A stretch of 64,000 bases of DNA from JAFGDI01 sp963662515 (GCA_963662515.1 OY759675.1:1550001-1614000), one strand, 5' to 3'; counted from the stretch's first letter, positions 1 through 8,616 are shown. Made by a program: numbers and translations. The notes: generated from the sequence alone by a model not told the origin.

Positions 1-1
1 C

Positions 2-1129
2 GGCGGCTATATCCCGCCGGGACTGGATAACCCCGAGGATGGCTACGATTGGGCCAATTCCACCGGCGGTGTCTATCCTTATGAATTGCTTGATCCTTTC
101 GATCCGGTAGTGACCAGGACCCTTGAGCTGACCAGGGAATATAAATACCGCGAGGGCATTATGACCTACGGCCCCAATGCCCTGCTGCTGGCCCTGCAGA
201 ATGCCCGCGGTGAGGAAATCTCGCCGAGCTACTGGCTGCATCATTACCAGACGTTTAATATCGATGAGCCGCTCCTGGCCCGCGGTCAGCAGCGGGAGGT
301 GGTGGAGGATATGTATTCCATCCTCGCCCATACCGGCAGCACTCAAAGCGGCTTCGAGTTCGCCATTACTCCGTGGGGCGAGCGGAACGCTTACGATAAT
401 TATACCCCGCACGGCTGGTTCGCCGCCCGCTTCAAGGAATTGCTCCGCAATATGCTCGTGCGTGAATATCAGGGCACGCTGCACCTGGCCTCGGCCCTGG
501 CCCCGCAATGGCTGCGGCCCGGCAAGACGGTAAAGATCACCGACGCCGCCACTGATTTCGGTATGCTCTCTTATACGATCAGGGCCGCCGAAACCGGCGC
601 TGACGTTGAGCTGGAGTCTGACTGGCGGACTGAGCCGAAACAGATACTCTGGCACATCCCCTGGTTTCTCGAAGTCACCGGGGTCACCGCCGACGGTAAA
701 AAGCTCGCCCTTATTCAGTTGCCCAACGATCAGGCCGTGGCCCTGCCCGCCAATACGCAGAAGCTCCATTTCGACTGGAAATGGAAAGAGCAGCCGGAGC
801 TGAGCTATGCCAAAGCGGTGGAGCTATATCTCGATAAGAATTATAACCGGCCGGAGGATGCCGACTATTGCTTCCTGTTCCCGACCCCGCGGGCGCCCCG
901 GATAAAAGACAATGCCAGGGACTTCTCCGGCACCGCCGCGGTTGAATTGTATATTCCCGGCGGTATCGGTAAGATCTACTACACGCTCAACGGCGAGGAG
1001 CCGACCGAAAGCTCGGCCCAATATCAAAAGCCGCTGACTATCGATGCCACAGTGACTATCAAGGCCATCACCATCTGGTCCGACGGCAGAAAGAGCATCC
1101 CAGTCTCATACACCTTCACCAAATCTTAG
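2..1129 (+). CDS. C-terminal part of an exported glycan-active protein with chitobiase-type C-terminal domain (5' end outside window)
   Basis: The reading frame is open from base 2 with no stop, so this is the end of a longer protein (about 375 residues visible). I do not recognise the main domain; the Trp/Tyr/His-rich stretch (SYWLHHYQTF, TPWGERNAYDNYTPHGWF) resembles the end of a helical-barrel carbohydrate-active enzyme followed by a beta-sandwich. The last ~70 residues (YYTLNGEEPTESSAQY, then TVTIKAITIWSDGRKS) look like the small Ig-like chitobiase/hexosaminidase C-terminal domain common in exported glycosidases. The gene is markedly richer in G+C, with GCC, CTG and CGC codons, than everything downstream. 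The function is inferred only as glycan-related. Confidence 0.7.
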   Translation, partial: GGYIPPGLDNPEDGYDWANSTGGVYPYELLDPFDPVVTRTLELTREYKYREGIMTYGPNALLLALQNARGEEISPSYWLHHYQTFNIDEPLLARGQQREVVEDMYSILAHTGSTQSGFEFAITPWGERNAYDNYTPHGWFAARFKELLRNMLVREYQGTLHLASALAPQWLRPGKTVKITDAATDFGMLSYTIRAAETGADVELESDWRTEPKQILWHIPWFLEVTGVTADGKKLALIQLPNDQAVALPANTQKLHFDWKWKEQPELSYAKAVELYLDKNYNRPEDADYCFLFPTPRAPRIKDNARDFSGTAAVELYIPGGIGKIYYTLNGEEPTESSAQYQKPLTIDATVTIKAITIWSDGRKSIPVSYTFTKS

Positions 1130-1769
1130 GATAAAAGTGAGGTTTCACATTTTGACCGTGCCAGGTTTTACTCAATGGGCAGAACAGGGCCTTGTGAATA
1201 AAACTTTCTTTCGATACCGTCTCGAAAGAAAGTTTTATTCAAAACGAGGAGGATAATTAGCGGATAATTAAATTTATTTGGTATAGTTCCGGCTGACATA
1301 ATTGCAGTCTGGCTTATGACATTGTCGGGAATCTGATATTAGATGATGTGTGTTATGAACACATAGCATTTATAGCTAACAGGACAAGCAGGCAAGGCTT
1401 AAGCCAGATACTTCGCCGTTTCCGGAGGGCTATCCCAGAGGGACGAGACTAGTCAAAGAACTAAATCTGAAAATGTGCGAATGATTCCTGACAATACCTG
1501 AAGTTTCCCGCAAGGTTCAGAAAGGGCGACTTTTTTTCTTAAAATTTAGCCAGATATGAATTGAATATAATCAGGTAAGCGCATATAATGTGCCCCTTGA
1601 TAAGTTTATATGAGTTCTTATTTTTATGGCAAAAAACTTCAAAATTTTGCCCCTTAAAAGAGCTAAAAAATCTTAGACAGAACCTTATACAGAAGCAATT
1701 TTGTTAGGTAGTTGTTATGATTGGCGAGATAGCTCATAAGTGCTATTTAAATAAGAACTTGCATTAAAT
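1130..1769. other. Non-coding stretch with several hairpins
   Basis: No credible gene lies between the truncated first gene and the tRNA. The stretch turns AT-rich after ~1190. It holds a near-perfect 20-base inverted repeat (1195-1241), a smaller hairpin (1347-1354 with 1358-1365), the palindrome GGCTTAAGCC (1396-1405), and a CTGAA/TTCAG stem (1498-1520) followed by a T7 tract at 1531. The part from ~1300 to 1540 could be a small structured RNA, but it matches no RNA family I know (tmRNA, 6S, SRP, RNase P and common riboswitches were considered). Confidence 0.5.
1195..1241. repeat. Long inverted repeat, 20-base arms and 7-base loop
   Basis: Arms at 1195-1214 and 1222-1241 are fully complementary around the loop TACCGTC. 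As RNA this would be a very stable hairpin. It lies 65 bases after the stop of the first gene, but neither strand carries a following T run, so a classical intrinsic terminator is not clear. It may act as a 3'-end stabilising hairpin or be the relic of a small palindromic element; a Y1 transposase gene lies 0.7 kb away. Confidence 0.7.
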
Positions 1770-1843
1770 GTTCCCGTAGCTCAACTGGATAGAGCGTTGG
1801 CCTCCGAAGCCAAAGGTTGGTGGTTCGAATCCACTCGGGAACG
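1770..1843 (+). tRNA. tRNA-Arg (anticodon CCG)
   Basis: The 74-base cloverleaf is complete. Acceptor GTTCCCG pairs with CGGGAAC, the D arm is GCTC/GAGC, the anticodon stem TTGGC/GCCAA encloses loop CTCCGAA (anticodon CCG, reading CGG), and the T arm GTGG/CCAC encloses TTCGAAT. The discriminator base is G and CCA is not encoded. A T-rich stretch follows directly. Confidence 0.95.
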
Positions 1844-1906
1844 CTTTTTCTTTGGCGTGATTAGTTTGCCCTGTAGTTGAGTTTGGGCGGCCCGGTCAGG
1901 TATTTA

Positions 1907-2515
1907 TCAGATAAGAACAACGGCTTTCTGTGTTGTCAGATAACTGTGACCGTGAAATTTTTCAGCGTCTTCTATGATGTATTGTCTCCAGTGTTGAAGC
2001 TGAGATTCGCTATATACCGGTCTGGTAATATTTTCATAATGCCATAAGTGACTGCCTAAAAATCCGGTATATCTGTTTATTTCTTTAGCAGATTTCAGTT
2101 TCCATTCCTGGACAATACTGTTGATGGTATTATTCCCCCTGGGTATAAGCAGGGCATGAACATGATTGGGCGTTATTACCCAATGGTCCATCTGATATTT
2201 ATCCTGATCATAATAGCAGATTTTATCGACGAGAATAGACATGCATTCGGGGCGTCTGAGAATACAGCCGCCTCTGCCCATATCAAGCCAGTTTTCCAGT
2301 CGGGAATTGAACATGGTCTCGAAAGCGAATTGTTCTTCTTCGCTGAATGGCGGTATGTGAACCGCCAGCCATTGTTGTCTGGCTACCTGAAGCAGGTTAA
2401 TGTCATTGTCAGCTACTGCATCAGCTAATCTGAAAGTAACAAAGAACATTTTACCATTTTCTGAATTATGGCATTGGTTATTGTTGAATCTATCGGAAAA
2501 GAACGAATTTTTCAT
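1907..2515 (-). CDS. RAYT / REP-associated Y1 transposase-like protein
   Basis: About 202 residues of the IS200/IS605-type HUH single-strand transposase superfamily, in its domesticated RAYT (TnpA-REP) form. The HUH motif is visible in PNHVHALL, and the candidate catalytic Tyr lies in HWRQYIIEDAEKF near the C-terminus, in the usual family order. RAYTs nick and join single-stranded DNA at short palindromes. The ATG at 2515 is preferred because AGGG lies 8 bases upstream; the frame also runs to a GTG at 2524. No accessory gene or obvious IS ends are seen, although a hairpin lies directly upstream of the start. It could still be mobile rather than domesticated. Confidence 0.85.
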   Translation of the reverse strand: MKNSFFSDRFNNNQCHNSENGKMFFVTFRLADAVADNDINLLQVARQQWLAVHIPPFSEEEQFAFETMFNSRLENWLDMGRGGCILRRPECMSILVDKICYYDQDKYQMDHWVITPNHVHALLIPRGNNTINSIVQEWKLKSAKEINRYTGFLGSHLWHYENITRPVYSESQLQHWRQYIIEDAEKFHGHSYLTTQKAVVLI

Positions 2516-2545
2516 AATTAACACCCTTCACTTATCATTTGCATC

Positions 2546-2584
2546 AAAAAACAGGTACAGACACTTATTAAATACTTGTTTTTT
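2546..2584. repeat. Hairpin upstream of the RAYT gene
   Basis: A 12-base arm (2546-2557, AAAAAACAGGTA) pairs with 2573-2584 (TACTTGTTTTTT) with one G-T wobble, around a 15-base loop. It lies 30 bases upstream of the RAYT start codon. It could be a REP-like recognition site of the neighbouring transposase or part of its leader; only one copy was noticed in the window. Confidence 0.5.
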
Positions 2585-2736
2585 AATTATGATGTACCAA
2601 TACAACGGCCAGCCTGATGTATGAACAAACAACACCTTCGTTCAACTTTAGGTTCAGTTTGGTGGCAAAGTCAAGTATGGGAGTGAAAAAATATTATTTA
2701 TCGAAAAAAACATTCAAAATGAGGAAAAACAGCTTA

Positions 2737-3636
2737 TTATTCCGGCCATTGGCCAGAATAGACTTCAGTAGCCGGTCCTGTGAGGTAAACTATATTACTC
2801 TCTTTTTGCCAGTTGAGGTTAAGGTCTCCGCCAGGTAAGTGGGCAAGTATTTTAGCTGAGCTTTTACCAGTCAGAACTCCGGCAACGCAGACGGCAGATG
2901 CACCAGTGCCACAGGCCAGAGTAATACCGCTGCCGCGTTCCCAGGTGCGCATGATGAGCTCATTATCTGATACTATCTGGACAAAATGAACATTTATCCG
3001 TCGGGGGAAGAGTTTATCATGCTCGAATGCCGGGCCGATCTTTTCCAGGTTAACAGCAGCGACATTATCACAATATACTACTGCATGCGGATTACCCATC
3101 GATACGCAGGTCATTTTATATTCTGCTCCGCAAATCGTTATGGGGTGGTTTACTACCATTTCGCCAGTTAATGCAGTGGGGATTTTTGCGGCATCAAGAA
3201 TTGGTGAGCCCATATTGACACAAGCCTGCTCTACTTTACCGTTCACTATTGCCAGACCTATGGGCAGGACTCCATTTCCTGTCAAAACGCGTATCATGCA
3301 ATAGCTCTGAGCCTGAGGGCAGGCGGTTTTGAGAGAATCAAGCATAATAGCATCGGAAACTGGTTGTGTCTTAACTAAGTCATTGTCAAAGCTATATTTA
3401 GCTACACATCGAACCGCATTTCCGCACATCTCTGACTCGCTGCCATCAGCATTGAACATACGCATTTGGACATCAGCCTCACTGGTGGGGCAGATAAGAA
3501 CCAATCCGTCAGCTCCGATTCCCTTATGCCGGTCACTGACTTTTATTGCCAGGGAAACAGGATCTGAAACCTTTTCCTGGAAACAGTTTACATAAACATA
3601 ATCATTGCCGGCACCGTGCATTTTGGTAAATTGCAT
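2737..3636 (-). CDS. dapF: Diaminopimelate epimerase
   Basis: Converts LL- to meso-diaminopimelate in the cytoplasm, for lysine and peptidoglycan. The 299-residue protein starts with the family signature FTKMHGAGNDYVYVN and has both catalytic cysteines: C71 (SEMCGNAVRCVAKY) and C242 (LACGTGASAV). The region before the second cysteine reads ERGSGITLACGTG, where most family members have ERGxGET, so the usual Glu-Thr is Ile-Thr. The ATG has a good GAGGAAG site upstream. It stands alone; no other lysine gene is near. Identification is secure. Confidence 0.95.
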   Translation of the reverse strand: MQFTKMHGAGNDYVYVNCFQEKVSDPVSLAIKVSDRHKGIGADGLVLICPTSEADVQMRMFNADGSESEMCGNAVRCVAKYSFDNDLVKTQPVSDAIMLDSLKTACPQAQSYCMIRVLTGNGVLPIGLAIVNGKVEQACVNMGSPILDAAKIPTALTGEMVVNHPITICGAEYKMTCVSMGNPHAVVYCDNVAAVNLEKIGPAFEHDKLFPRRINVHFVQIVSDNELIMRTWERGSGITLACGTGASAVCVAGVLTGKSSAKILAHLPGGDLNLNWQKESNIVYLTGPATEVYSGQWPE

Positions 3637-3851
3637 ATTCTTCCTCAGAGCGGTATAAGTTGTATATTATATATCTTTATTATTTAATTATTTAGTTTAG
3701 TTTCAGAATGGTTATTATATAAAATTATATTTCACTTGAAAAGAGAGAAAAATACCTGTTTAATCTACAACTTAAAGGCACGCTATGTGCGTTTTTTTTT
3801 AACCGGCCCGTCAAGGATCGATACCTAAGAACAGAAAGGACTTAAAACCCT

Positions 3852-4790
3852 ATGAATGATAATTTCGCTGACAGACTAACCGCTGCCATAAAGACCAAAG
3901 GTACATGTGCTGCCGTAGGTATTGACCCGGTTTACGATAAGTTGCCTAAAGCTCTTATTGAAAGGGCAGATCTTAATGACCCTAAAGATTTGCCTGTCGC
4001 TTTAGATGCCATAACTGAATTTTGCACCAAGACAATGAAGATAGTGGCTCCAATAGTCCCGGCAGTGAAAATAAACAGCGCTTTTTTTGAAAGATATCTC
4101 TGGGAAGGAACAGAAGCCTATTATTCGCTCATACAGGAAGCAGAAGCTCTGGGAGTTGAGGTTATCGGTGATGTTAAACGCGGTGATATTGGTTCAACAG
4201 CTGAATCTTATGCTATGGGCCATCTCAAAAACAGCGATTTTATGGATATGGAACATATTGTTGCTGCTGATGCCGTAACTATCAATGGTTTTGCTGGTCG
4301 TGAAGGTATAGTTCCTTTTGCTGATATGGCGATAGCTGAGGGTAAGGGTGTGTTTGTCTGGACCAGGGCCTCTAATCCTTCAGCTGGTGTATTGCAGGAT
4401 TTTGCCGATGCTAATGGCAAAAAATTCTGGGAACTGCTTGCTGAACAGGTAGCTACCATAGCCTGCGAACCTAAGTATATGGGCCAGTCAGGTTATAGCT
4501 CAATTGGTATGGTTATTGGCGGCACTACTGCCCAGCAGACTCAGGGTTTGCGTGAACAATATCCGCATATTATTTTCCTGGTGCCAGGTTATGGTGCTCA
4601 GGGTGCCGGGCCGGATGATTGCCGCAAGTTCTGTAAGGCTGATGGTACAGGTGCTATTGTGCCTGCATCACGCAGTGTTATCTATGCCTTTAATGAGCCT
4701 AAATACAAAGAGACCTATGGTTCTAATAACTGGGAAAAATGTATTGAACAGGCCGCCCTGGACATGGCCAAAGAGCTTGCAGTTAAGTAA
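3852..4790 (+). CDS. pyrF: Orotidine 5'-phosphate decarboxylase, long (type 2) form
   Basis: Catalyses the last step of UMP synthesis, decarboxylating OMP. The catalytic segment is GDVKRGDIGSTAESYA with K109. The 312-residue length and the sequence (AVGIDPVYDKLP at the N-terminus, VPGYGAQGAGPDDC near the end) match the long type 2 form rather than the ~230-residue enterobacterial form. The start follows an AAAGGAC site. It is monocistronic, with a 215-base AT-rich gap upstream that contains a T9 tract (3792-3800). Confidence 0.95.
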   Translation: MNDNFADRLTAAIKTKGTCAAVGIDPVYDKLPKALIERADLNDPKDLPVALDAITEFCTKTMKIVAPIVPAVKINSAFFERYLWEGTEAYYSLIQEAEALGVEVIGDVKRGDIGSTAESYAMGHLKNSDFMDMEHIVAADAVTINGFAGREGIVPFADMAIAEGKGVFVWTRASNPSAGVLQDFADANGKKFWELLAEQVATIACEPKYMGQSGYSSIGMVIGGTTAQQTQGLREQYPHIIFLVPGYGAQGAGPDDCRKFCKADGTGAIVPASRSVIYAFNEPKYKETYGSNNWEKCIEQAALDMAKELAVK

Positions 4791-4823
4791 GTCTTAAGCT
4801 GGCTTTAATAAAGATGATATATC

Positions 4824-4861
4824 AAAAAAAATGGCCGGTCCTGTTGAGCGGGGCTGGCCAT
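4824..4861 (-). terminator. Hairpin with T run on the minus strand
   Basis: ATGGCC (4831-4836) pairs with GGCCAT (4856-4861), with additional partial pairing inside. On the minus strand the hairpin is followed by T7 (4824-4830); on the plus strand it is followed by CTTCAATT, with no T run. It therefore looks like a terminator for leftward transcription, although the nearest gene (pyrF) runs rightward. It may still stabilise the pyrF mRNA end. Confidence 0.5.
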
Positions 4862-5089
4862 CTTCAATTAATGGGTTAATCTCAGATTTTACCATAGTAA
4901 AGCATTGATTTGTCCGATATAATTCTGTGCTGGTGTTAAGATAGCTAAGATGATAAGCTTTTTTGTATGAAAAGTACTTATGTCGTTTGCAAAAATATGT
5001 GAAATTGTTACAATGTACCGGCGTTTCGCACTAATGTGTAATTTCTGGTTACTATTGAATAGTTGTTGAGTTGTAAAGGAACTTATTAA

Positions 5090-6397
5090 ATGAAGGTAGC
5101 AGTTGTAGGAATTGGTTATGTAGGTCTTGTAGCCGCCGCGTGTCTGGCAGACGGTGGTAATCATGTTATCTGCATAGATAAAGATCAGAAGAAAATAGAT
5201 AACCTGCTAAACGGTATTATTCCGATATATGAGCCTGGCTTGACTGAAGTTGTAAAAAAGAATGTTGAGGCCGGTCGTTTAATATTTACAACAGACCTTA
5301 AAGAAGGTGTTGATAATTCTCTGGTGGTATTTCTGGCGGTAGGTACGCCATCTGCTTCTGATGGTTCTGCTGATATTTCGGCAGTTCTGACTGTTGCTCA
5401 GCAAGTAGCCCAGACGATGAGCGGATATCGCATAATAGTTACTAAAAGCACGGTACCGGTTGGTACTCATCGCAAAGTGTCTGATGTTATGCTGAATAAT
5501 ACCAGTCATCCTTTTGACTATGTTAGCAATCCGGAGTTTCTTAAAGAGGGTACGGCCGTTGATGATTTTATGATGCCTGACCGAGTAATTATTGGTACTA
5601 CCAATCCGGCGGTTATGGAGATCATGAAACAGTTATACTCTCCTTTCATGCGGAAAAATGCCAGAATGCTGTTTATGGACCCGGCTTCAGCAGAAATGAC
5701 TAAATACGCAGCTAATGCTATGCTTGCCACTCGTATTTCTTTTATGAACGAGGTTTCTCAGCTTTGCGATAAATTTGGCGCTGATGTTGAAATGGTGCGT
5801 CAGGGCGTTGGCAGTGATAAACGGATCGGTAATTCATTTTTGTTCCCCAGTGTCGGCTATGGCGGCAGTTGTTTCCCTAAAGATGTTAAAGCACTGGTAT
5901 ATATGGGTAATGAAATGGGCATGGATATGAGTATTGCCCGGACAGTGGAAGAGGTTAACTATCGTCAGCAGGATCTTTTTGCTCAGCGGATCATGGATTA
6001 TTTTGCTGGTAAGTCAGATCAGGTTACCCTGGCTGTCTGGGGGCTTGCCTTTAAGGCTAAGACTGATGATGTGCGTGAGTCACCTGCCTTGCGTTGTATC
6101 AGGAAATTGCTGGAAAATGGTATTAAGGTCAGGGCTTATGATCCGGAGGCGGCTTCCAACGCTTTTGCCGAGCTGGAAGGGCGTATCGAACTTGCCCAGG
6201 ATAGTTATGGTATGCTTAAAGGGGCAGATGCTCTGGTTATATTTACCGAATGGCAGGAATTCCGTAATCCTGATTTTGAAGAGATAGGCAAAAAGCTCAA
6301 TAAGCCGGTTATCTTTGATGGCCGAAATCTTTATGAGCCTTCTTATATTAAAAAGCAGGGTATTGAATATCACTGTATAGGCAGACCGACGGCCTGA
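5090..6397 (+). CDS. ugd: UDP-glucose 6-dehydrogenase
   Basis: Oxidises UDP-glucose to UDP-glucuronate with two NAD+, supplying uronic acid for surface polysaccharides. The N-terminal Rossmann motif is VVGIGYVGLVAAACLADGG; the catalytic cysteine is C261 in GYGGSCFPKDVKALV. The length (435) and three-domain order (NAD-binding, central helical, UDP-binding with AVWGLAFKAKTDDVRESPA) are normal. AAAGGAA precedes the ATG. UDP-mannose/HexNAc dehydrogenases share the fold, but the motif set fits the Ugd/TuaD group best. It ends at a strong terminator shared with the convergent xse genes. Confidence 0.92.
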   Translation: MKVAVVGIGYVGLVAAACLADGGNHVICIDKDQKKIDNLLNGIIPIYEPGLTEVVKKNVEAGRLIFTTDLKEGVDNSLVVFLAVGTPSASDGSADISAVLTVAQQVAQTMSGYRIIVTKSTVPVGTHRKVSDVMLNNTSHPFDYVSNPEFLKEGTAVDDFMMPDRVIIGTTNPAVMEIMKQLYSPFMRKNARMLFMDPASAEMTKYAANAMLATRISFMNEVSQLCDKFGADVEMVRQGVGSDKRIGNSFLFPSVGYGGSCFPKDVKALVYMGNEMGMDMSIARTVEEVNYRQQDLFAQRIMDYFAGKSDQVTLAVWGLAFKAKTDDVRESPALRCIRKLLENGIKVRAYDPEAASNAFAELEGRIELAQDSYGMLKGADALVIFTEWQEFRNPDFEEIGKKLNKPVIFDGRNLYEPSYIKKQGIEYHCIGRPTA

Positions 6398-6416
6398 TCT
6401 GACAGATGTCATAAAT

Positions 6417-6462
6417 AAAAAACTCCAGCACTGAACAATTTATCATTGCTGGAGTTTTTTTT
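6417..6462. terminator. Bidirectional terminator between ugd and xseB
   Basis: AACTCCAGCA (6421-6430) pairs perfectly with TGCTGGAGTT (6447-6456). A T8 run follows on the plus strand and an A-rich stretch precedes it, giving T6 on the minus strand. It serves the converging ugd and xseA-xseB transcripts. Confidence 0.85.
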
Positions 6463-6518
6463 ATACTTTCATGGTCTGGATACTATTTATTGTAATTTGA
6501 TAATTACAATCCAGTTTT

Positions 6519-6725
6519 TTAGTTTGGCTTGACCGATTTGCTGATAGTCTCTATTTCCTGTTCAGCCTGAGAGAGTATTTCACGACCCATTTCATATAGT
6601 TTCATTCCACGGGCATATTGTTTTATACTTTGTTCCAGCGGAACATTTCCCTGTTCGATGCCGGTAACTATCTGTTCCAGCTCATTTTTGATCTGTTCGT
6701 AGGTTAGTTTGTTTTCTTCAGTCAT
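6519..6725 (-). CDS. xseB: Exodeoxyribonuclease VII small subunit
   Basis: Small helical subunit (68 residues) that binds XseA to form exonuclease VII, which degrades single-stranded DNA to oligonucleotides. Recognised by LTYEQIKNELEQIVTGIEQGNVPLEQSIKQYARGMKLYE, the usual heptad-like motif of the family. Its start overlaps the end of xseA by 8 bases, so the two are translationally coupled. Confidence 0.92.
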   Translation of the reverse strand: MTEENKLTYEQIKNELEQIVTGIEQGNVPLEQSIKQYARGMKLYEMGREILSQAEQEIETISKSVKPN

Positions 6726-8427
6726 TTTGTTCTATCCTCATAACTTTACTGTCAATAGTTCCATTGTAAAATTCAGTAGTAATAATATCTCCGGTTTTTG
6801 CCAGGGCAGGTGCTGATAATATGGTTTCCTGTCCTTGGATACGAGTGACACTGTAGCCTCTCTTGAGCACCTGGCGATGGTCAAGGTTATTGAGTAGCTG
6901 CCCGTATTGATTTAATTTGTTTGCCTCTTGACGCAGGAGTGCTTTTTGACCGATATTAAGGCGTTCGACCAGGTTTTGTAATTGGCCAAATGCTAATGTA
7001 ATTTTATTAGCCGGACTGTAGCGAGTGAGTTTGAGCTGTTTTTCGCTAAAATAATTCAACTGAGCATTGAGTTTATGGGTTATTGCCTTTTCCATGCTGT
7101 TCCGTTTGTTTTCCAGTTGCATTTTCATAGAACTGATCTGGTTGTGCGGTTCGATCTTTTTAAGCACTGTGGCAAAACGGTCGAGTTCCTGTCTGTTTTT
7201 GGCTAAGCGAGTGCTCATGGAATGAGCTATACGCATTTGCAGTTCATCGAGTCTTTGCCGCGGCCCTTCCAGTATGCTCAGGGCTCTGGCAAAGAATGGG
7301 CGTCTGGCCAGCGATTCCAGATACTCGGCGGCCTGTCTTTGCAGATTCCTGACATCAAGAGTAAGAGTTCTGGCCAGTTCTGCCAGATCAGCGGCTTCAT
7401 CGAAGGCCACTGGTACGGCCAGTTCTGCCGCGGCGGTGGGGGTTGCAGCTCTGACATCTGCAACGAGATCGGCTATTGTGGTATCGATCTCATGGCCTAC
7501 GCCGGAGATGATCGGTATTTTAGAACCGGCTATGGCACGAGCTACAATTTCCTCATTAAAGGGCCAGAGGTCTTCCAGACTGCCGCCGCCGCGAGCCAGA
7601 ATGATAACATCAATGTCCAGTTCATTTTTTCTTTGATTTATCTCCGCTAAGGCAGCTGCTATCTCACCGGCTGCCTGTGGTCCCTGCACTAAAACCGGGA
7701 ATAATAATTTTCGGGCAAAACCCCAGCGGCGATTCAGCGTTTGACCGATATCAGCTATGGCTGCTCCTGTCGGACTTGTGACAATAGCAATAGTTTGCGG
7801 ATATGTCGGCAATGGTTTTTTGAGCTCAGGATCAAAGAGTCCTTCATTTCTGAGTTTTTCAGCCAGTTCTCTGAAAGCAAGCTCCAGGGAACCAGTCCCG
7901 GCAGGTTCGAGCTTATCTACTATTAGCTGATATTTTCCCTGAGGCTCATAAACCTCCAGTCGGCCTGAAGCCAGAACCGACATGCCGTTATCAGGAGAAA
8001 ACTTGAGTTTGGTAGCGGTACTGCGCCACATTACAGCTATAATGCTGCTGTCTGGGTCTTTCAGTGAAAAATATACATGACCACTGCCATGCGGCTTATA
8101 ATTTGATATTTCACCACTAACAGTTATTTTACCAGGGAAGGCATCGGCCAGAGCGAACTTAATAGAGCGGTTAAGCTGGGTGACGCTTAGGATGATATCT
8201 TTTTGTTTTTTTTCAGGTTTGGCTGCTATTGACTCCGGTTTTTTGTTCTCGGGAAGGTCAGCAGTGTTTGATGTTATATTACTATTTGTTGAGGCAGACT
8301 GTTCAGGGATCTGGGTGCCAGTTTCAGGTAAATTAATGCTCTTTGGTTTACTGAAAAAATCGCTATTTCTCTTAAACGAGGGTTTTTCATCGTCCGGGTC
8401 ATTAAAATTGAATTTGCCTTGTTTCAT
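6718..8427 (-). CDS. xseA: Exodeoxyribonuclease VII large subunit
   Basis: Catalytic subunit of exonuclease VII. An unusual, low-complexity N-terminal extension of ~80 residues (Asn/Pro/Ser/Lys-rich) precedes the OB-fold (LSVTQLNRSIKFALADAFPGKITVSGEISNYKPH; HVYFSLKD), followed by the catalytic core (IAIVTSPTGAAIADI, RGGGSLEDLWPFNEE, GVGHEIDTTIADLVAD) and a coiled-coil tail for XseB. At 569 residues it is longer than the usual 400-460 because of that extension. No ribosome-binding site is visible; a good promoter sits only 9 bases before the ATG, suggesting a leaderless mRNA. Confidence 0.94.
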   Translation of the reverse strand: MKQGKFNFNDPDDEKPSFKRNSDFFSKPKSINLPETGTQIPEQSASTNSNITSNTADLPENKKPESIAAKPEKKQKDIILSVTQLNRSIKFALADAFPGKITVSGEISNYKPHGSGHVYFSLKDPDSSIIAVMWRSTATKLKFSPDNGMSVLASGRLEVYEPQGKYQLIVDKLEPAGTGSLELAFRELAEKLRNEGLFDPELKKPLPTYPQTIAIVTSPTGAAIADIGQTLNRRWGFARKLLFPVLVQGPQAAGEIAAALAEINQRKNELDIDVIILARGGGSLEDLWPFNEEIVARAIAGSKIPIISGVGHEIDTTIADLVADVRAATPTAAAELAVPVAFDEAADLAELARTLTLDVRNLQRQAAEYLESLARRPFFARALSILEGPRQRLDELQMRIAHSMSTRLAKNRQELDRFATVLKKIEPHNQISSMKMQLENKRNSMEKAITHKLNAQLNYFSEKQLKLTRYSPANKITLAFGQLQNLVERLNIGQKALLRQEANKLNQYGQLLNNLDHRQVLKRGYSVTRIQGQETILSAPALAKTGDIITTEFYNGTIDSKVMRIEQND

Positions 8428-8436
8428 AGTATTTCG

Positions 8437-8465
8437 ATTATAGCTGAATTTGGAAGGCAGAGCAA
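8437..8465 (-). promoter_or_regulatory. Promoter of xseA-xseB
   Basis: On the minus strand, TTGCTC (8460-8465) and a perfect TATAAT (8437-8442) are separated by 17 bases. The expected start of transcription is ~3 bases from the xseA ATG (8425-8427), leaving essentially no leader. Confidence 0.5.
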
Positions 8466-8616
8466 GTTTCCTGTGATGCCCAGAGTTACAATAGTATAAT
8501 GTAAACAGGGGTCCAAAATGATTAAATAGTGAGAGTTATAGTATTATTGATTATTGGAATAATAGGAAATTCTATTTCAACATATCCAAACCCGATTTAA
8601 CTATTAGATAATTGAT

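Noticed and set aside
1330..1540. Group I intron, tmRNA, SRP RNA, 6S or common riboswitch
   Set aside because: None of the conserved core sequences could be found; left only as an unassigned candidate RNA.
1770..1843. tRNA-Arg as an island integration site
   Set aside because: No integrase gene and no repeat of the tRNA 3' end were found nearby.
3778..3800. Possible attenuator or terminator before pyrF (GCAC/GTGC stem followed by T9)
   Set aside because: The stem is only four pairs; the T run alone is not enough, and the region is AT-rich overall.
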